Source: Roseococcus sp. SYP-B2431 (GTDB lineage Bacteria; Pseudomonadota; Alphaproteobacteria; Acetobacterales; Acetobacteraceae). From it: DNA of 64,000 nucleotides. The position numbers and the translations under genes were made by a program. The notes below the pieces were generated by a model that did not search any database, was not told the DNA's origin, and saw nothing but the letters and a program-made list of their open reading frames with translations. Location of the stretch: contig NZ_SJXD01000011.1 in assembly GCF_004336745.1 (NCBI RefSeq), positions 558,001-622,000 of the forward strand, given 5' to 3'. This document shows positions 41,808-50,143 of the stretch, in pieces. Positions within the stretch are counted from its first letter, which is position 1; each line of letters starts with the position of its first letter.

Positions 41808-43015
41808 GTCCCGCCGCCGATCATGCGCGAGATCACCGCCGGAATCCGCGCCACCACGCCCAGCCGCTCCACATCCGCCCCGGCGTAGAGCGGCAGCGTC
41901 ATCGGCGGCACGCCGCGGCCGGACACCTCGATCCGCCCCAGCTCCTGCCCCTTCACGACGGGCGCGGGCACCGGCGCGTCGAAGCGCACCTTGGCCTGCA
42001 GCGTCTCGCGCCAGCCGCGCGGGACCGTCGCCACCACCTCGCGCCCGCCGACCAGCGGCACGGTCGGGCGGTCACCAAGATAGACCGGCACCTGGTCGAT
42101 GGTGTCGGCGGCCCGGAACAGCACGACATTGTCGAACTCCCGGAATCCCCATTCGATGAGCCGCTCCGATTCCTCCGCGCGGGCACGCATGGTCGGCAGC
42201 CCGCCCACCACCAGGATCAGCCGCCTCTCGCCCCGCTTCACGCTGGCGGTCAGGCAGTAGCCCGCCTCCTCGGTATGCCCGGTCTTCAGCCCGTCGGCGC
42301 CGTTCACCTTGCCGAGCAGCGGGTTGCGGTTCTCCTGGGTGATGTTGTTCCAGCGGAAGCTGCGCTCGCTGTAGAGCCGGTAGGAATCCGGATGGTCGAG
42401 GATCACCCGCCGGGCGAGCGTCGCGAGATCCCGCGGCGTCATCCGGTGCTCGGGATCGGGCCAGCCGGTGGCATTGCGGAAGGTGCTGGAGGTGAGCCCG
42501 ATCTCCCGGGCCATGTTCTGCATGACCTCGGTGAAGGCGCGCTCCGAGCCGGAGATCCCTTCGGCCAGCGTGATGCAGGCGTCGTTGCCCGACTGGATGA
42601 TGACGCCGCGCGAGAGATCGTCGACGGAGACGCTGGAGGCGCGGTCCAGGAACATGCGCGAGCCGCCCATGCGCCAGGCCGTGTCGCTGACCTGCATCAT
42701 CTGGTCGGCCCGGATCCGGCCATTCCTGATGTACTCGAAGACCACATACATGGTCATCAGCTTGGACATGGAGGCGGGCGGCATGCGCTCGTCGCCGCCC
42801 TTGTTCATCAGCGTCGCCCCGGTCTCGAAGTCGATCAGCACGACATTGCGCGCGATCGTCTCCACGGGGCCGATCGGCGAATTGGCCGGAGGCGCGGACG
42901 GCGCGGCGGGGGCACGGGCCTGCGGACGGGGCGCGGGCGTGTGGCGAGGCTGCGCGACGGCGGGGGCGGCGAGGCCGAGGGTGGCGGAAGCCCCGATCAG
43001 GGAGCGGCGGAGCAT
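41804..43015 (-). CDS. dacC: D-alanyl-D-alanine carboxypeptidase (PBP5/6 type)
   Basis: A 403-residue periplasmic penicillin-binding protein. The signal peptide is MLRRSLIGASATLGLAAPAVA, followed by a Pro/Ala-rich linker. Active-site motifs: SMSKL (SxxK nucleophile), SGN (SxN) and KTGHT (KTG). The C-terminal beta domain (from about residue 310) resembles PBP5 domain II, ending with an amphipathic segment (RIPAVISRMIGGG) that may anchor it to the membrane. It trims D-Ala from stem peptides. Gene symbol is by family, not ortholog-proven. Confidence 0.92.
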   Translation of the reverse strand: MLRRSLIGASATLGLAAPAVAQPRHTPAPRPQARAPAAPSAPPANSPIGPVETIARNVVLIDFETGATLMNKGGDERMPPASMSKLMTMYVVFEYIRNGRIRADQMMQVSDTAWRMGGSRMFLDRASSVSVDDLSRGVIIQSGNDACITLAEGISGSERAFTEVMQNMAREIGLTSSTFRNATGWPDPEHRMTPRDLATLARRVILDHPDSYRLYSERSFRWNNITQENRNPLLGKVNGADGLKTGHTEEAGYCLTASVKRGERRLILVVGGLPTMRARAEESERLIEWGFREFDNVVLFRAADTIDQVPVYLGDRPTVPLVGGREVVATVPRGWRETLQAKVRFDAPVPAPVVKGQELGRIEVSGRGVPPMTLPLYAGADVERLGVVARIPAVISRMIGGGT

Positions 43016-43064
43016 GTGGGAATCCCCCTGGGAAACGGGCACGGATGGGCCATACGCCCGGGCG

Positions 43065-43931
43065 CTATTCCACCGCAAGCCGCAGGTCGGGCTGACCTGC
43101 GGCGAGCGCGCGGGCCAGGGCCGCATCCGCCTCCGGAATGGTCGAATATGGGCCTGAACGGACGCGCCATTGCTGCTGGTGCCCCGGCGGGCCGAAGGGC
43201 TCGGCGCGGCCGCCGATGCGGGCGGCCTGGGCCTGAGCGAGGTCGCGGCGGAAGAACCGGCCCGCCTCCAGCCAGATCGAGCCGGCATAGGTCACCGGCC
43301 CCTGCACGACCTGCTCCGGCAGGCGCTCGGGCTCACGCGCCGCCGCCGGTGCCTCGGCGTCGCGCACCGGCGTCGCGGCGGCGGCCGGGCCGGCCGAGCC
43401 TCGGGCGCCGGTCGGCGGCGCCAGCCCTTCCCGCTCCACCCGGCCGACGGGCGCGGCCTGGATTGGCAGCACGTCCTGCCCGGACAGCCCCTCCATCGCG
43501 GCCCGCGAGGCCTGTCCGTCGATCACCACCCGCGCCCGGAACGGGCCGCGCGCGCCCAGCAGTTCGGCGGCGCGGGGCGTCACGCCGATCACCCGGCCGG
43601 CCATCTGCGGGCCGCGATCGTTCACCCGCAGCCGGATCGAGCGGCCGTTCTCCAGATGGGTGACGGTGACGATGGCCGGGAGCTGCAGGGTGCGGTGGGC
43701 GGCGAACATCCCGCGGCTGTCGCGCAGCTCGCCATTGGCCGTGAGTCCCGGCCCGGCCGAGGGAAGGATGGCGGCGATGCCGCTTTCGTCGAGCTCGAAT
43801 TCCTCGCGCGGATAGGACCAGATCCCGCCGCTGCGATAGCCCTCGCCCAATGCGTAGCGCGGCTGCGGCACGACGGCCGGTGTCCGCGCGCAGCCGGCCA
43901 GCAGAAGGACCGCCAGGAAGGCGTGCCTCAC
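43065..43931 (-). CDS. rlpA: RlpA-like septal lipoprotein with SPOR-type C-terminus
   Basis: A 288-residue lipoprotein. The GTG start overlaps the mltB stop (GTGA); AFLAVLLLAGC is the lipobox. The double-psi beta-barrel domain has GLTANGELRDSRGMFAAHRTL and IRLRVNDRGP. The last 80 residues (WLEAGRFFRRDLAQAQAARIGG, WRVRSGPYSTIPEADAALA) resemble a SPOR domain that binds denuded septal glycan. RlpA proteins act as, or with, septal lytic transglycosylases. The location between mltB and dac fits wall remodelling. Confidence 0.9.
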   Translation of the reverse strand: MRHAFLAVLLLAGCARTPAVVPQPRYALGEGYRSGGIWSYPREEFELDESGIAAILPSAGPGLTANGELRDSRGMFAAHRTLQLPAIVTVTHLENGRSIRLRVNDRGPQMAGRVIGVTPRAAELLGARGPFRARVVIDGQASRAAMEGLSGQDVLPIQAAPVGRVEREGLAPPTGARGSAGPAAAATPVRDAEAPAAAREPERLPEQVVQGPVTYAGSIWLEAGRFFRRDLAQAQAARIGGRAEPFGPPGHQQQWRVRSGPYSTIPEADAALARALAAGQPDLRLAVE

Positions 43932-44914
43932 GCGACCCTGTCCGAGAGCAGCCCGACCGCCGTCGCGTAGAAGTTCGACGGGTTGTAGCGCCGGATCTGC
44001 ATGAAGTTCTGGCCGACCATGAAGGCCTGCGTGTCGCCGCGCGAGAGGCCGGGGATCACGACCGCCCAGTCGCCGCCATGGCCGGGAAGGCCCCCGCCGC
44101 TGGCCCGCGCCACGCCCATGCGCGCCCATTCGGCCATCGCCCTGGTCTGGCGATGATCGGCAAGCGTCGTGTCGAAGCCCGCCGGCAGCAGCACCTCGAA
44201 GCCCCAGATCTCGCCTTCGCGCCAGCCGGGGCCGGAGCGGCCGAGGTAATTGGCGATGGAGGCCAGCGCGTCGGCCTTGTTGTCCCAGATGTCGCGCCGG
44301 CCGTCGCCGTCGAAGTCCACGGCCAGCCGCTCGAAACTCGTCGGCATGAACTGGGGATTGCCCATGGCCCCGGCATAGCTGCCGCGCATGCGCTCGAATC
44401 GGACATGGCCGGCGTCGAGAATTCGCAGCGCGGCCATCAGTTCGGCGCGGAAGAAGGTGGCGCGCCGGCCCTCCCAGGCCAGCGTGGCCAGCGCTTCAAC
44501 CACGTTGAAATTACCCGTGAATCCGCCGTAATTCGTCTCCATCCCCCAAATGGCGACCACGATCCGCGCGGAGACGCGGTAGCGCGCCTCGATGGCCTGC
44601 AGGAGGGCGCGGTTCTCGGCGAAGGCGCGGCGGCCGGCATCGATCCGGGTCTGGGACAGGCGGGCGTCTCGGTATTGCGGCCAGGTCTGCGTGAACTCGG
44701 CCTGGCGGCGGTCGAGCTCCAGCACGCGATCGTTCGGCTGGAGGCCGTTCAGCGCGCGGTTGAGCGTGTTGGCGCTGACGCCGGCGCGGCGGGCCTCGGT
44801 GCGGACGCCGTCCAGGAAGGCGGAGAAGCTCCCCTGCCCGCGTGCGTTCCGGGCGAAGGCCGGGGTCGCCGCCAATGCAGATGCATAGGCTGGCAGGAAA
44901 CGTCGCGTGAACAT
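43928..44914 (-). CDS. mltB: Lytic murein transglycosylase (MltB / SLT_2 family)
   Basis: A 328-residue exported enzyme cleaving the MurNAc-GlcNAc bond with 1,6-anhydro product. The signal is MFTRRFLPAYASALAATPAFA. The catalytic Glu lies in WGMETNYGGFTG; further family marks are RMRGSYAGAMGNPQFMPTSF and DFDGDGRRDIWDNKADALASIA. No lipobox is present, so it is soluble, unlike E. coli MltB. It heads the leftward train; a TTAGGG box just before the ATG may be the promoter -10. Confidence 0.92.
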   Translation of the reverse strand: MFTRRFLPAYASALAATPAFARNARGQGSFSAFLDGVRTEARRAGVSANTLNRALNGLQPNDRVLELDRRQAEFTQTWPQYRDARLSQTRIDAGRRAFAENRALLQAIEARYRVSARIVVAIWGMETNYGGFTGNFNVVEALATLAWEGRRATFFRAELMAALRILDAGHVRFERMRGSYAGAMGNPQFMPTSFERLAVDFDGDGRRDIWDNKADALASIANYLGRSGPGWREGEIWGFEVLLPAGFDTTLADHRQTRAMAEWARMGVARASGGGLPGHGGDWAVVIPGLSRGDTQAFMVGQNFMQIRRYNPSNFYATAVGLLSDRVA

Positions 44915-45042
44915 GGCGCCCTAAGTGGCACTTCCGGCGCGCCGCTGCAACGCGAATGGGCGCGGCCATGCTGGCGTGACGCGGACGGCTCTGGTTTACT
45001 GCGCGAAATCCCCAGCGGAAATCCCTCAAGGAGGTCGCGTCC

Positions 45043-46443
45043 ATGACCGATGTCACCGCCCAGTTCGCGCGCTATGCCGCGGCGATTCGTCACCAGGACC
45101 TGCCGGCCGAGGTCGAGACCCGGACCCGCTTCCTGATCCTGGACCTCGTCGGCAACATCGTCCGCGGCCGGCACGACGCCGAGAGCAGCGCGCCCCTGAT
45201 GGCCGCCGCCCGGACCATGGGCCTGGCGCATGGCAACCACGCCGTCCTGGGCGAGGCGAGCCGCTGGTCCCCGGCGGGTGCGGCCCTGCTGAACGGCGCC
45301 TTTGCCCACAGCCTCGACTTCGACGACACCCATGCCGCCGGCACGCTGCACCCAGGGGCGCCGGTGATCCCGGCCGCGCTCGCCGCGGCCGAGCTGACCG
45401 GCGCCTCGGGCAAGGACGTGATCGCGGCCATCGTGGCCGGCTACGAGGTGACGAACCGCCTCGCCGTAGCGCTGCCGGGCGGCGACCACTACGACCGCGG
45501 CTACCACCCGACCGCCACCTGCGGCGTCTTCGGCGGCGCTGCCGCGGCGGCGCGGATCATGGGCCTCTCGGCCGCGCAGATCGAGGACGCCTTCGGCATC
45601 GCGCTCAGCCAGTCGGCCGGCAGCCTGCAATTCCTCAAGAACGGCGCCTGGACGAAGCGCTTCCAGGTGGGCTGGGCGGCGATGGCCGGCCTCTCCGCCG
45701 CGCTGCTGGCCCGCGAGGCCTTCCGCGGCGCCGGGGAGGCGCTGGAGGGCAAGGCCGGCTTCCTGCGCGCCTATGCGCCCAACCCCGTGCCGGAGCGCGC
45801 GGTGCGCGGCCTGGGCCAGGAGTTCGAGCTGATGGAGACGGCGGTGAAGCCCTATCCCTCTTGCCGCTACGGCCATGCCAATGTGGACGCGGCGCTGGCG
45901 CTCCGGGCCGAGCACGGCCTCAAGGTCGAGGAGATCGAGTCGGTCACCATGGGCCTGCCCAACAAGGGCATGCTTTTGGTGGGCGCCCCCCTCGCCTACA
46001 AGCAGAACCCGCAGAACGTCGTGGACGGCCAGTTCAGCGGACCCTTCGTCGTCGCCTGCGCGCTGGCGCACGGGCATTTCGGCTGGGACAGCTACCCCAG
46101 GATGAACGCGCCCGAGCTGCGCGCGCTCATGCCGAAGATCGAATGCGTGGAGGATCCCGAGGTGCAGGCCGAGTTCCCGGCCTATATGTCGGGCAAGCTG
46201 ACGATCCGCGCCCGCGGCCAGGTCTTCACGAAGAAGGTGGTGATCCCGAAGGGCGAGCCGGCGAACTTCCTCACCGAGGCGGAACTGCGGGCCAAGTTCC
46301 ACGGCCTGGCGGATGCGGTGCTGGGCGCCCCCCAGGCCACCCAGCTGGCCGATGCCGTGATCGGGCTGGCGGGAGCCGCCGACGTGAATGCGCTGACCCG
46401 CCTCGGCGTGCCGCGCATGGAGACGCGGCTCGCCGGCGAATAG
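45043..46443 (+). CDS. MmgE/PrpD family protein
   Basis: A 466-residue protein of the MmgE/PrpD (2-methylcitrate dehydratase-like) family: all-helical domain with SLDFDDTHAAGTLHPGAPVIPAAL and HPTATCGVFGGAAAAARI, then LAREAFRGAGEALEGKAGF and the PYPSCRYGHANVDA loop. Activities in the family include 2-methylcitrate and cis-aconitate-related dehydration or isomerisation. No prpB/prpC is nearby, so methylcitrate metabolism is not implied. AAGGAGG precedes the ATG. It is co-transcribed with the SDR gene four bases later. Confidence 0.88.
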   Translation: MTDVTAQFARYAAAIRHQDLPAEVETRTRFLILDLVGNIVRGRHDAESSAPLMAAARTMGLAHGNHAVLGEASRWSPAGAALLNGAFAHSLDFDDTHAAGTLHPGAPVIPAALAAAELTGASGKDVIAAIVAGYEVTNRLAVALPGGDHYDRGYHPTATCGVFGGAAAAARIMGLSAAQIEDAFGIALSQSAGSLQFLKNGAWTKRFQVGWAAMAGLSAALLAREAFRGAGEALEGKAGFLRAYAPNPVPERAVRGLGQEFELMETAVKPYPSCRYGHANVDAALALRAEHGLKVEEIESVTMGLPNKGMLLVGAPLAYKQNPQNVVDGQFSGPFVVACALAHGHFGWDSYPRMNAPELRALMPKIECVEDPEVQAEFPAYMSGKLTIRARGQVFTKKVVIPKGEPANFLTEAELRAKFHGLADAVLGAPQATQLADAVIGLAGAADVNALTRLGVPRMETRLAGE

Positions 46444-46447
46444 GGCC

Positions 46448-47221
46448 GTGACCGATCGCGTCGCGGTGGTGACCGGCGCCGGCCGCGGCATCGGCCTCGC
46501 CACCGCGCGGCGCTTCCTGGCCGAGGGCTGGCGCGTCGCGCTGCTCGATATCGACCTGGAGCTCGTGACGGCGGCCGCCGCCGGTCTCGCCGGCGACGCG
46601 CTCGCGCTCCGTTGCGACGTGGCCGATGCGACGGAGGTCGGCGCCGTCATCCGACGGGCCGCGGACCATTTCGGCCGGCTCGACGCGCTGGTGAACAATG
46701 CCGGCACAGCCGTCTTCAAGCCCATGCTCGAGACCACGCCCGAGGAATGGGCGCGGGTGCTGGCCGTGAACCTGACCGGGCCCTTCCTCGCGGTGCAGGC
46801 CGCCGCGCCGCTGATGGCCGCGACGGGCGGCGGCGCGGTGGTGAACGTCACCTCCATCTCGGGGCTGCGCGCCTCGACGCTCCGGGTGGCCTATGGGACG
46901 AGCAAGGCGGCGCTGGCCCATCTGACCAAGCAGCAGGCGGTGGAGCTGGCCGGGCTCGGCATCCGGGTGAACGCGGTGGCGCCCGGCCCGGTCGACACGG
47001 CCATGGCCAAGGCGGTCCACACGCCGGAGATCCGCGCGGATTACCACGATGCCATCCCGCTCAACCGCTATGGGCTGGAGGGCGAGCTGGCCGAGGCCAT
47101 CTTCTTCCTCTGCAGCGAGGCCTCGAGCTACGTCACCGGGCAGGTCCTGGCGGTGGATGGCGGCTTCGAGGCGGCCGGGATCGGGCTTCCGACGCTGCGG
47201 AACACCCGGCGCAACCTTTGA
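46448..47221 (+). CDS. Short-chain dehydrogenase/reductase (SDR)
   Basis: A 257-residue classical SDR from a GTG start. Cofactor motif VTGAGRGIGLAT; NNAG at VNNAGTAVF; catalytic Ser in VNVTSISGLRA; Tyr/Lys in VAYGTSKAAL. Asp in LLDIDLEL suggests NAD preference. It follows the MmgE/PrpD gene by four bases, so both probably act on one hydroxy or keto acid. Substrate unknown. It is followed 43 bp later by a tRNA gene. Confidence 0.9.
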   Translation: MTDRVAVVTGAGRGIGLATARRFLAEGWRVALLDIDLELVTAAAAGLAGDALALRCDVADATEVGAVIRRAADHFGRLDALVNNAGTAVFKPMLETTPEEWARVLAVNLTGPFLAVQAAAPLMAATGGGAVVNVTSISGLRASTLRVAYGTSKAALAHLTKQQAVELAGLGIRVNAVAPGPVDTAMAKAVHTPEIRADYHDAIPLNRYGLEGELAEAIFFLCSEASSYVTGQVLAVDGGFEAAGIGLPTLRNTRRNL

Positions 47222-47264
47222 GGGCTTGCGCAGCCGCGATTGTTTCGCGACATGCAGGGCACGG

Positions 47265-47354
47265 GGACAGGTGGCCGAGCGGTTTAAGGCTCCGGTCTTG
47301 AAAACCGGCGTGGGGGCAACCCCACCGTGGGTTCGAATCCCACCCTGTCCGCCA
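47265..47354 (+). tRNA. tRNA-Ser (anticodon TGA)
   Basis: A 90-nt type II tRNA. The acceptor stem pairs GGACAGG with CCTGTCC; the discriminator is G and CCA is encoded. The D-arm has GCCGAGCGGTTTAAGGC. The anticodon arm CCGGT-CTTGAAA-ACCGG gives anticodon TGA, reading UCN codons. The long variable arm GTGGGGGCAACCCCAC and the T-arm GTGGG-TTCGAAT-CCCAC are intact. It directly precedes an accessory-looking region. Confidence 0.95.
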
Positions 47355-47519
47355 GTCCACAGAATTCCGCTCCGCCACGCGCCTTCGCGCTCCACAACGG
47401 AAGGAACGTGCTCTCCCTGACAGGAAAACCCGTCTTGGTCGGCCCTGCGCTCTTGATGTCGCAGGGCGTCCCCTCGCTTGCGGCCGATCGGTTGCGCGGT
47501 CCCGCATTGGTCGGTTGCC

Positions 47520-47942
47520 CTACGCCTGCGCCTCGTCGAACGGGTTCAACGTCCGCACGCCGAGCCCACTGACATCGGCTGTATTGCGCGTGACGAGAAC
47601 GAGGTCGTGGACCTGCGCTGTCGCGGCAAGCAGGGCATCAATGACCGGGACGGATCGTGCTGCCGACATCCGCCCCCATGCGTCGGCCACCGCTGGATTC
47701 ACGCCGATGACGCGAGCGCCAAATACGTCGGACACTTCGCGAAGCCAGCGCTCCAGCGCTCCCGCCTTCACCGGATCACGAGGGCGGACGCTCTCGATTC
47801 CCTTTCGGACCTCGCCGAGCGTCAACGCGCTGAGGAACAGGTCGCGATCCTCGACCGCCGCCCACCAGGAGGCGACGCTCGCATGGCATCGCGGCCCCTT
47901 CCGGATCTCCGAGATGACGCTGGTGTCGACGAGCCAGGTCAT
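47520..47942 (-). CDS. vapC: VapC-type PIN-domain toxin
   Basis: A 140-residue PIN-domain ribonuclease of a type II toxin-antitoxin pair. The acidic site is visible: D6 in LVDTSVISE, E44 in LGEVRKGIE, D102 in VIDALLAAT and D123 in the C-terminal NTADV. VapC toxins cleave tRNA-fMet or 23S rRNA and stop translation. It is preceded by its antitoxin with a four-base overlap (ATGA), the typical order, and lies 165 bp from the tRNA-Ser gene. Confidence 0.9.
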   Translation of the reverse strand: MTWLVDTSVISEIRKGPRCHASVASWWAAVEDRDLFLSALTLGEVRKGIESVRPRDPVKAGALERWLREVSDVFGARVIGVNPAVADAWGRMSAARSVPVIDALLAATAQVHDLVLVTRNTADVSGLGVRTLNPFDEAQA

Positions 47943-48235
47943 AGGTCGATCGCACGTCCGGTATCGCGGGATCGGGTGAGATCGATGTCGTCCAGCGGCG
48001 CCGCGGCGAGCAGGTCCTTCAGGCTGCGCGTCGGCTCCGGCCCAAAGCGGCGACGGAGGAGGGCCCGCGCCTCGCCGGCCTGGTCGGGGTCGGCCAGCGC
48101 CGCTGCCACCGCCCGGACGAGAGGCGCATCCTCGCCGCGTACCTGCACCTCAACGCGCTGCAGGCCGCGGCTGCGCAGGCGGCGCCGATGCTCGGCGACG
48201 GCAGACGGCGGCTTGGCTGTGGATTTCGCAGGCAT
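47939..48235 (-). CDS. vapB: VapB-type antitoxin
   Basis: A 98-residue antitoxin from the ATG at 48235. The basic N-terminal stretch EHRRRLRSRGLQRVEVQVRGED resembles the DNA-binding half (ribbon-helix-helix-like) of antitoxins of this class. The C-terminal tail LAAAPLDDIDLTRSRDTGRAIDL, quoted here in its core DDIDLTRSRD, should wrap the toxin. It starts the operon; an imperfect GTTGCCGGTAAC palindrome upstream may be its operator. Confidence 0.75.
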   Translation of the reverse strand: MPAKSTAKPPSAVAEHRRRLRSRGLQRVEVQVRGEDAPLVRAVAAALADPDQAGEARALLRRRFGPEPTRSLKDLLAAAPLDDIDLTRSRDTGRAIDL

Positions 48236-48252
48236 GGGGGTGTTCTCAACGT

Positions 48253-48264
48253 GTTGCCGGTAAC
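48253..48264. promoter_or_regulatory. Candidate VapB operator
   Basis: GTTGCCGGTAAC is a 12-bp near-palindrome (one mismatched pair) 17 bp upstream of the vapB ATG, and near to ATATCCGGAAATA. Type II antitoxins usually bind such sites to repress their own operon; assignment is positional. Confidence 0.35.
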
Positions 48265-48481
48265 ATATCCGGAAATACAGGCCGATCTCAAGGGAAACGC
48301 TGGCATCCCTCCGCCAGCCGCCGCCATCCGCACCGGAAGCGCAACGATGCCGGGGAGCTTTACACCTCCACTCGCCAGGGCGCGACGTTGCTTGCCGGCC
48401 TCTCCCCTCCTCCTGTTCAGTGAGGCGGCGCCAGACGCAGGCTCGCGCATGGCGCTCCGACGATCGAGGAGGAGCAGGCGA

Positions 48482-49162
48482 ATGCCCATCGGCAAGACCG
48501 ACGTTCTCGCGGCCCTGAACGACCCCACGCTTCAACGGCTGAAATTCAGCATCGGGCAGACGATGATCGGCCCCGACGGCTTCCGTGATGTTCACGGCGC
48601 GATCGCGAACGACCGGATCGCGGTGGTGCCCAGCGGGTCTCAGAACCAGGACATCGCCTTCTACAACATGAAGACCAATGCGATCGAGGTTCCTCGGAAA
48701 AATCCGCCGCTCAACCTGAGCGATCGGGCACAGCTGGTCCACGAATGCGTCCATGCGATGAACGACCTGCACATGGTCAACGAGGTCACCCTGGTGGAGG
48801 AAGCCGCGGCCTACCTGGCGCAGCTGAGCTTCATGACGCTCAACATGCCGCCGCCGATTGTCCCTCGGCCGTCGCCGCTGGATCCGCGGCTCGGCCCTCT
48901 CATGCGGCTGATGGTCGCCTGCAACGATGTCGCCGCGCGGTACCGTCTGACGGAGGCGGCAGGATTCGGCGCCAGCATCTCGGCCGTCGATGCCTTCTTC
49001 CTGGCCCTCAGGGTGCGTGGCGTCCCCGCCTATGCGAGGCTGGGCATCTACGAGAGGAGCAACGACTGGCCCGGCGTGCCGGGCGGTGGAATGGAGGACC
49101 TGCGGAGGGTGCTCAGGGGCGCCCGGCATCAAGGCCGCGGCCAGGGGCCGGCCATATTCTAG
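48482..49162 (+). CDS. Hypothetical protein with HExxH metallopeptidase-like motif
   Basis: A 226-residue protein with GGAGGAGCAGGCG before the ATG. Its only recognisable motif is LVHECVHAMNDLH (HExxH at 87-91), with EVTLVEEAAAYLA about 16 residues later supplying a possible third ligand (E106/E107), the gluzincin arrangement. No signal peptide or membrane helix is seen. Pro-rich PPPIVPRPSPLDPRLG follows. Substrate and role unknown; a proteolytic effector or stress peptidase is conceivable. It is divergent from vapBC in a region less GC-rich than its surroundings. Confidence 0.6.
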   Translation: MPIGKTDVLAALNDPTLQRLKFSIGQTMIGPDGFRDVHGAIANDRIAVVPSGSQNQDIAFYNMKTNAIEVPRKNPPLNLSDRAQLVHECVHAMNDLHMVNEVTLVEEAAAYLAQLSFMTLNMPPPIVPRPSPLDPRLGPLMRLMVACNDVAARYRLTEAAGFGASISAVDAFFLALRVRGVPAYARLGIYERSNDWPGVPGGGMEDLRRVLRGARHQGRGQGPAIF

Positions 49163-49315
49163 CGTCTTGGCCGCCGAGTTCGCCGCTCTCGCGGCGGGAG
49201 CCGGGTATGGCCGCTGAAACAAGGCGAGGGTCCGTGCCGGGTCGAAGCCGAGGAAGGCGCGGCCTCCGCCGTCAGTCGGAAAATGTGACAGCAGGCGCGC
49301 CACGAGAATGTCTGT

Positions 49316-49346
49316 GTTGGAAGGGTTCAACAACATACGCAAGTTG
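49316..49346. promoter_or_regulatory. Candidate enhancer-binding-protein site upstream of the sigma-54 promoter
   Basis: Two inverted repeats with the same spacing share a base: GTTG-N8-CAAC (49316-49331) and CAAC-N8-GTTG (49331-49346). They end 25 bp before the -24 element. Sigma-54 promoters need an activator bound upstream, and such dyads are the usual form, though at 25 bp this one is unusually close. Inference. Confidence 0.4.
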
Positions 49347-49371
49347 CTCGCTAATTTCTTCCCCTGCGCCG

Positions 49372-49387
49372 TGGCACACCGATTGCT
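49372..49387 (+). promoter_or_regulatory. Sigma-54 (RpoN) promoter of the PEP-CTERM gene
   Basis: TGGCAC-ACCGA-TTGCT fits the -24/-12 consensus TGGCAC-N5-TTGCW exactly, with 12 bp between the GG and GC dinucleotides. The start codon lies about 50 bp downstream, giving a 5' leader near 40 nt that contains a GGGAGAG ribosome binding site. PEP-CTERM genes in several bacteria are known to be RpoN-dependent through PrsK/PrsR, which supports this reading. Confidence 0.78.
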
Positions 49388-49439
49388 TTATGAGAGCCGA
49401 GGCGCTGAACGGCAGCGAATCAAGCAGGGAGAGTCTTCC

Positions 49440-50030
49440 ATGAAGTTTTCATTCGCGGCCCTGACCACCTCGGCCCTAGCCCTTCTCGCCGTCATGGTCG
49501 GCACCGTCCCCGCGCGGGCCGCCTTCATCGACGCCGAGATGACAGCGTCCTATCAGTACCCGACCCTCGGAAGCATTTACGGATCGGCCACCTGGACGCC
49601 GGTGACCTTCCTGGTCGGGGGCGGGGTTGAAACCCAGGCCAACATCGAGGGCGTGACCGGCATCGCCGTCAATTTCTCGGCCAGCGCCCTGTCGCTTCTC
49701 CTCACGACGATACTCGACGGCCCGACCTGGGCCTCCGTTCCCTTCAACGGCCCGGTGTTCACGGCCACGGCGCCACTCGGCATCTCCGGCGTTTCCGTCA
49801 ACGCCACGACCACCATGGCCGGCTTCGATGCCAGCAGGGTCGCCTTCACCGGCAGTGACATCCGCATCGACTGGGGTGGCCTCAGCTACACCAATGGCAC
49901 CGTCGTAGCCCTGGACTTCACCTTCGTCCCGGTCCCCGAGCCGGCCACCATCGCGTTGCTGGGCTTCGGGTTGCTGGCCCTCGGCGCCGCGGCGCGCGGA
50001 CGCGCGGCGCCCCAAGGCTCGCCAGGCTGA
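49440..50030 (+). CDS. PEP-CTERM sorting domain protein
   Basis: A 196-residue exported protein. The signal peptide MKFSFAALTTSALALLAV ends near ARA. The mature domain is Thr/Ser/Gly/Val-rich and beta-stranded (YQYPTLGSIYGSATWTPVT, IRIDWGGLSYTNGTVVALD). At the end lies the complete tripartite sorting tag: VPEPAT (PEP at about 166-168), hydrophobic IALLGFGLLALGA and a short basic tail AARGRAA. Exosortase (EpsH/XrtA) removes such tags during export of surface proteins linked to exopolysaccharide. No exosortase is in the window. Expression is probably RpoN-driven. Confidence 0.9.
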   Translation: MKFSFAALTTSALALLAVMVGTVPARAAFIDAEMTASYQYPTLGSIYGSATWTPVTFLVGGGVETQANIEGVTGIAVNFSASALSLLLTTILDGPTWASVPFNGPVFTATAPLGISGVSVNATTTMAGFDASRVAFTGSDIRIDWGGLSYTNGTVVALDFTFVPVPEPATIALLGFGLLALGAAARGRAAPQGSPG

Positions 50031-50143
50031 GGCGCGGCGCCATGCTGCCTTCATGACCGTCCGCCCCAACACCCCGGCCGAAGGCCGCGCCCTCCTCGCC
50101 GGGGAGATGCAGCGCAGAGGCACGGTGGTGCGCGAGGCCCGGA

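Noticed and set aside
46271-47395. Long frame antisense to the SDR gene and tRNA-Ser
   Set aside because: It reads through a tRNA and an intact SDR gene in antisense; the protein is low-complexity without a domain.
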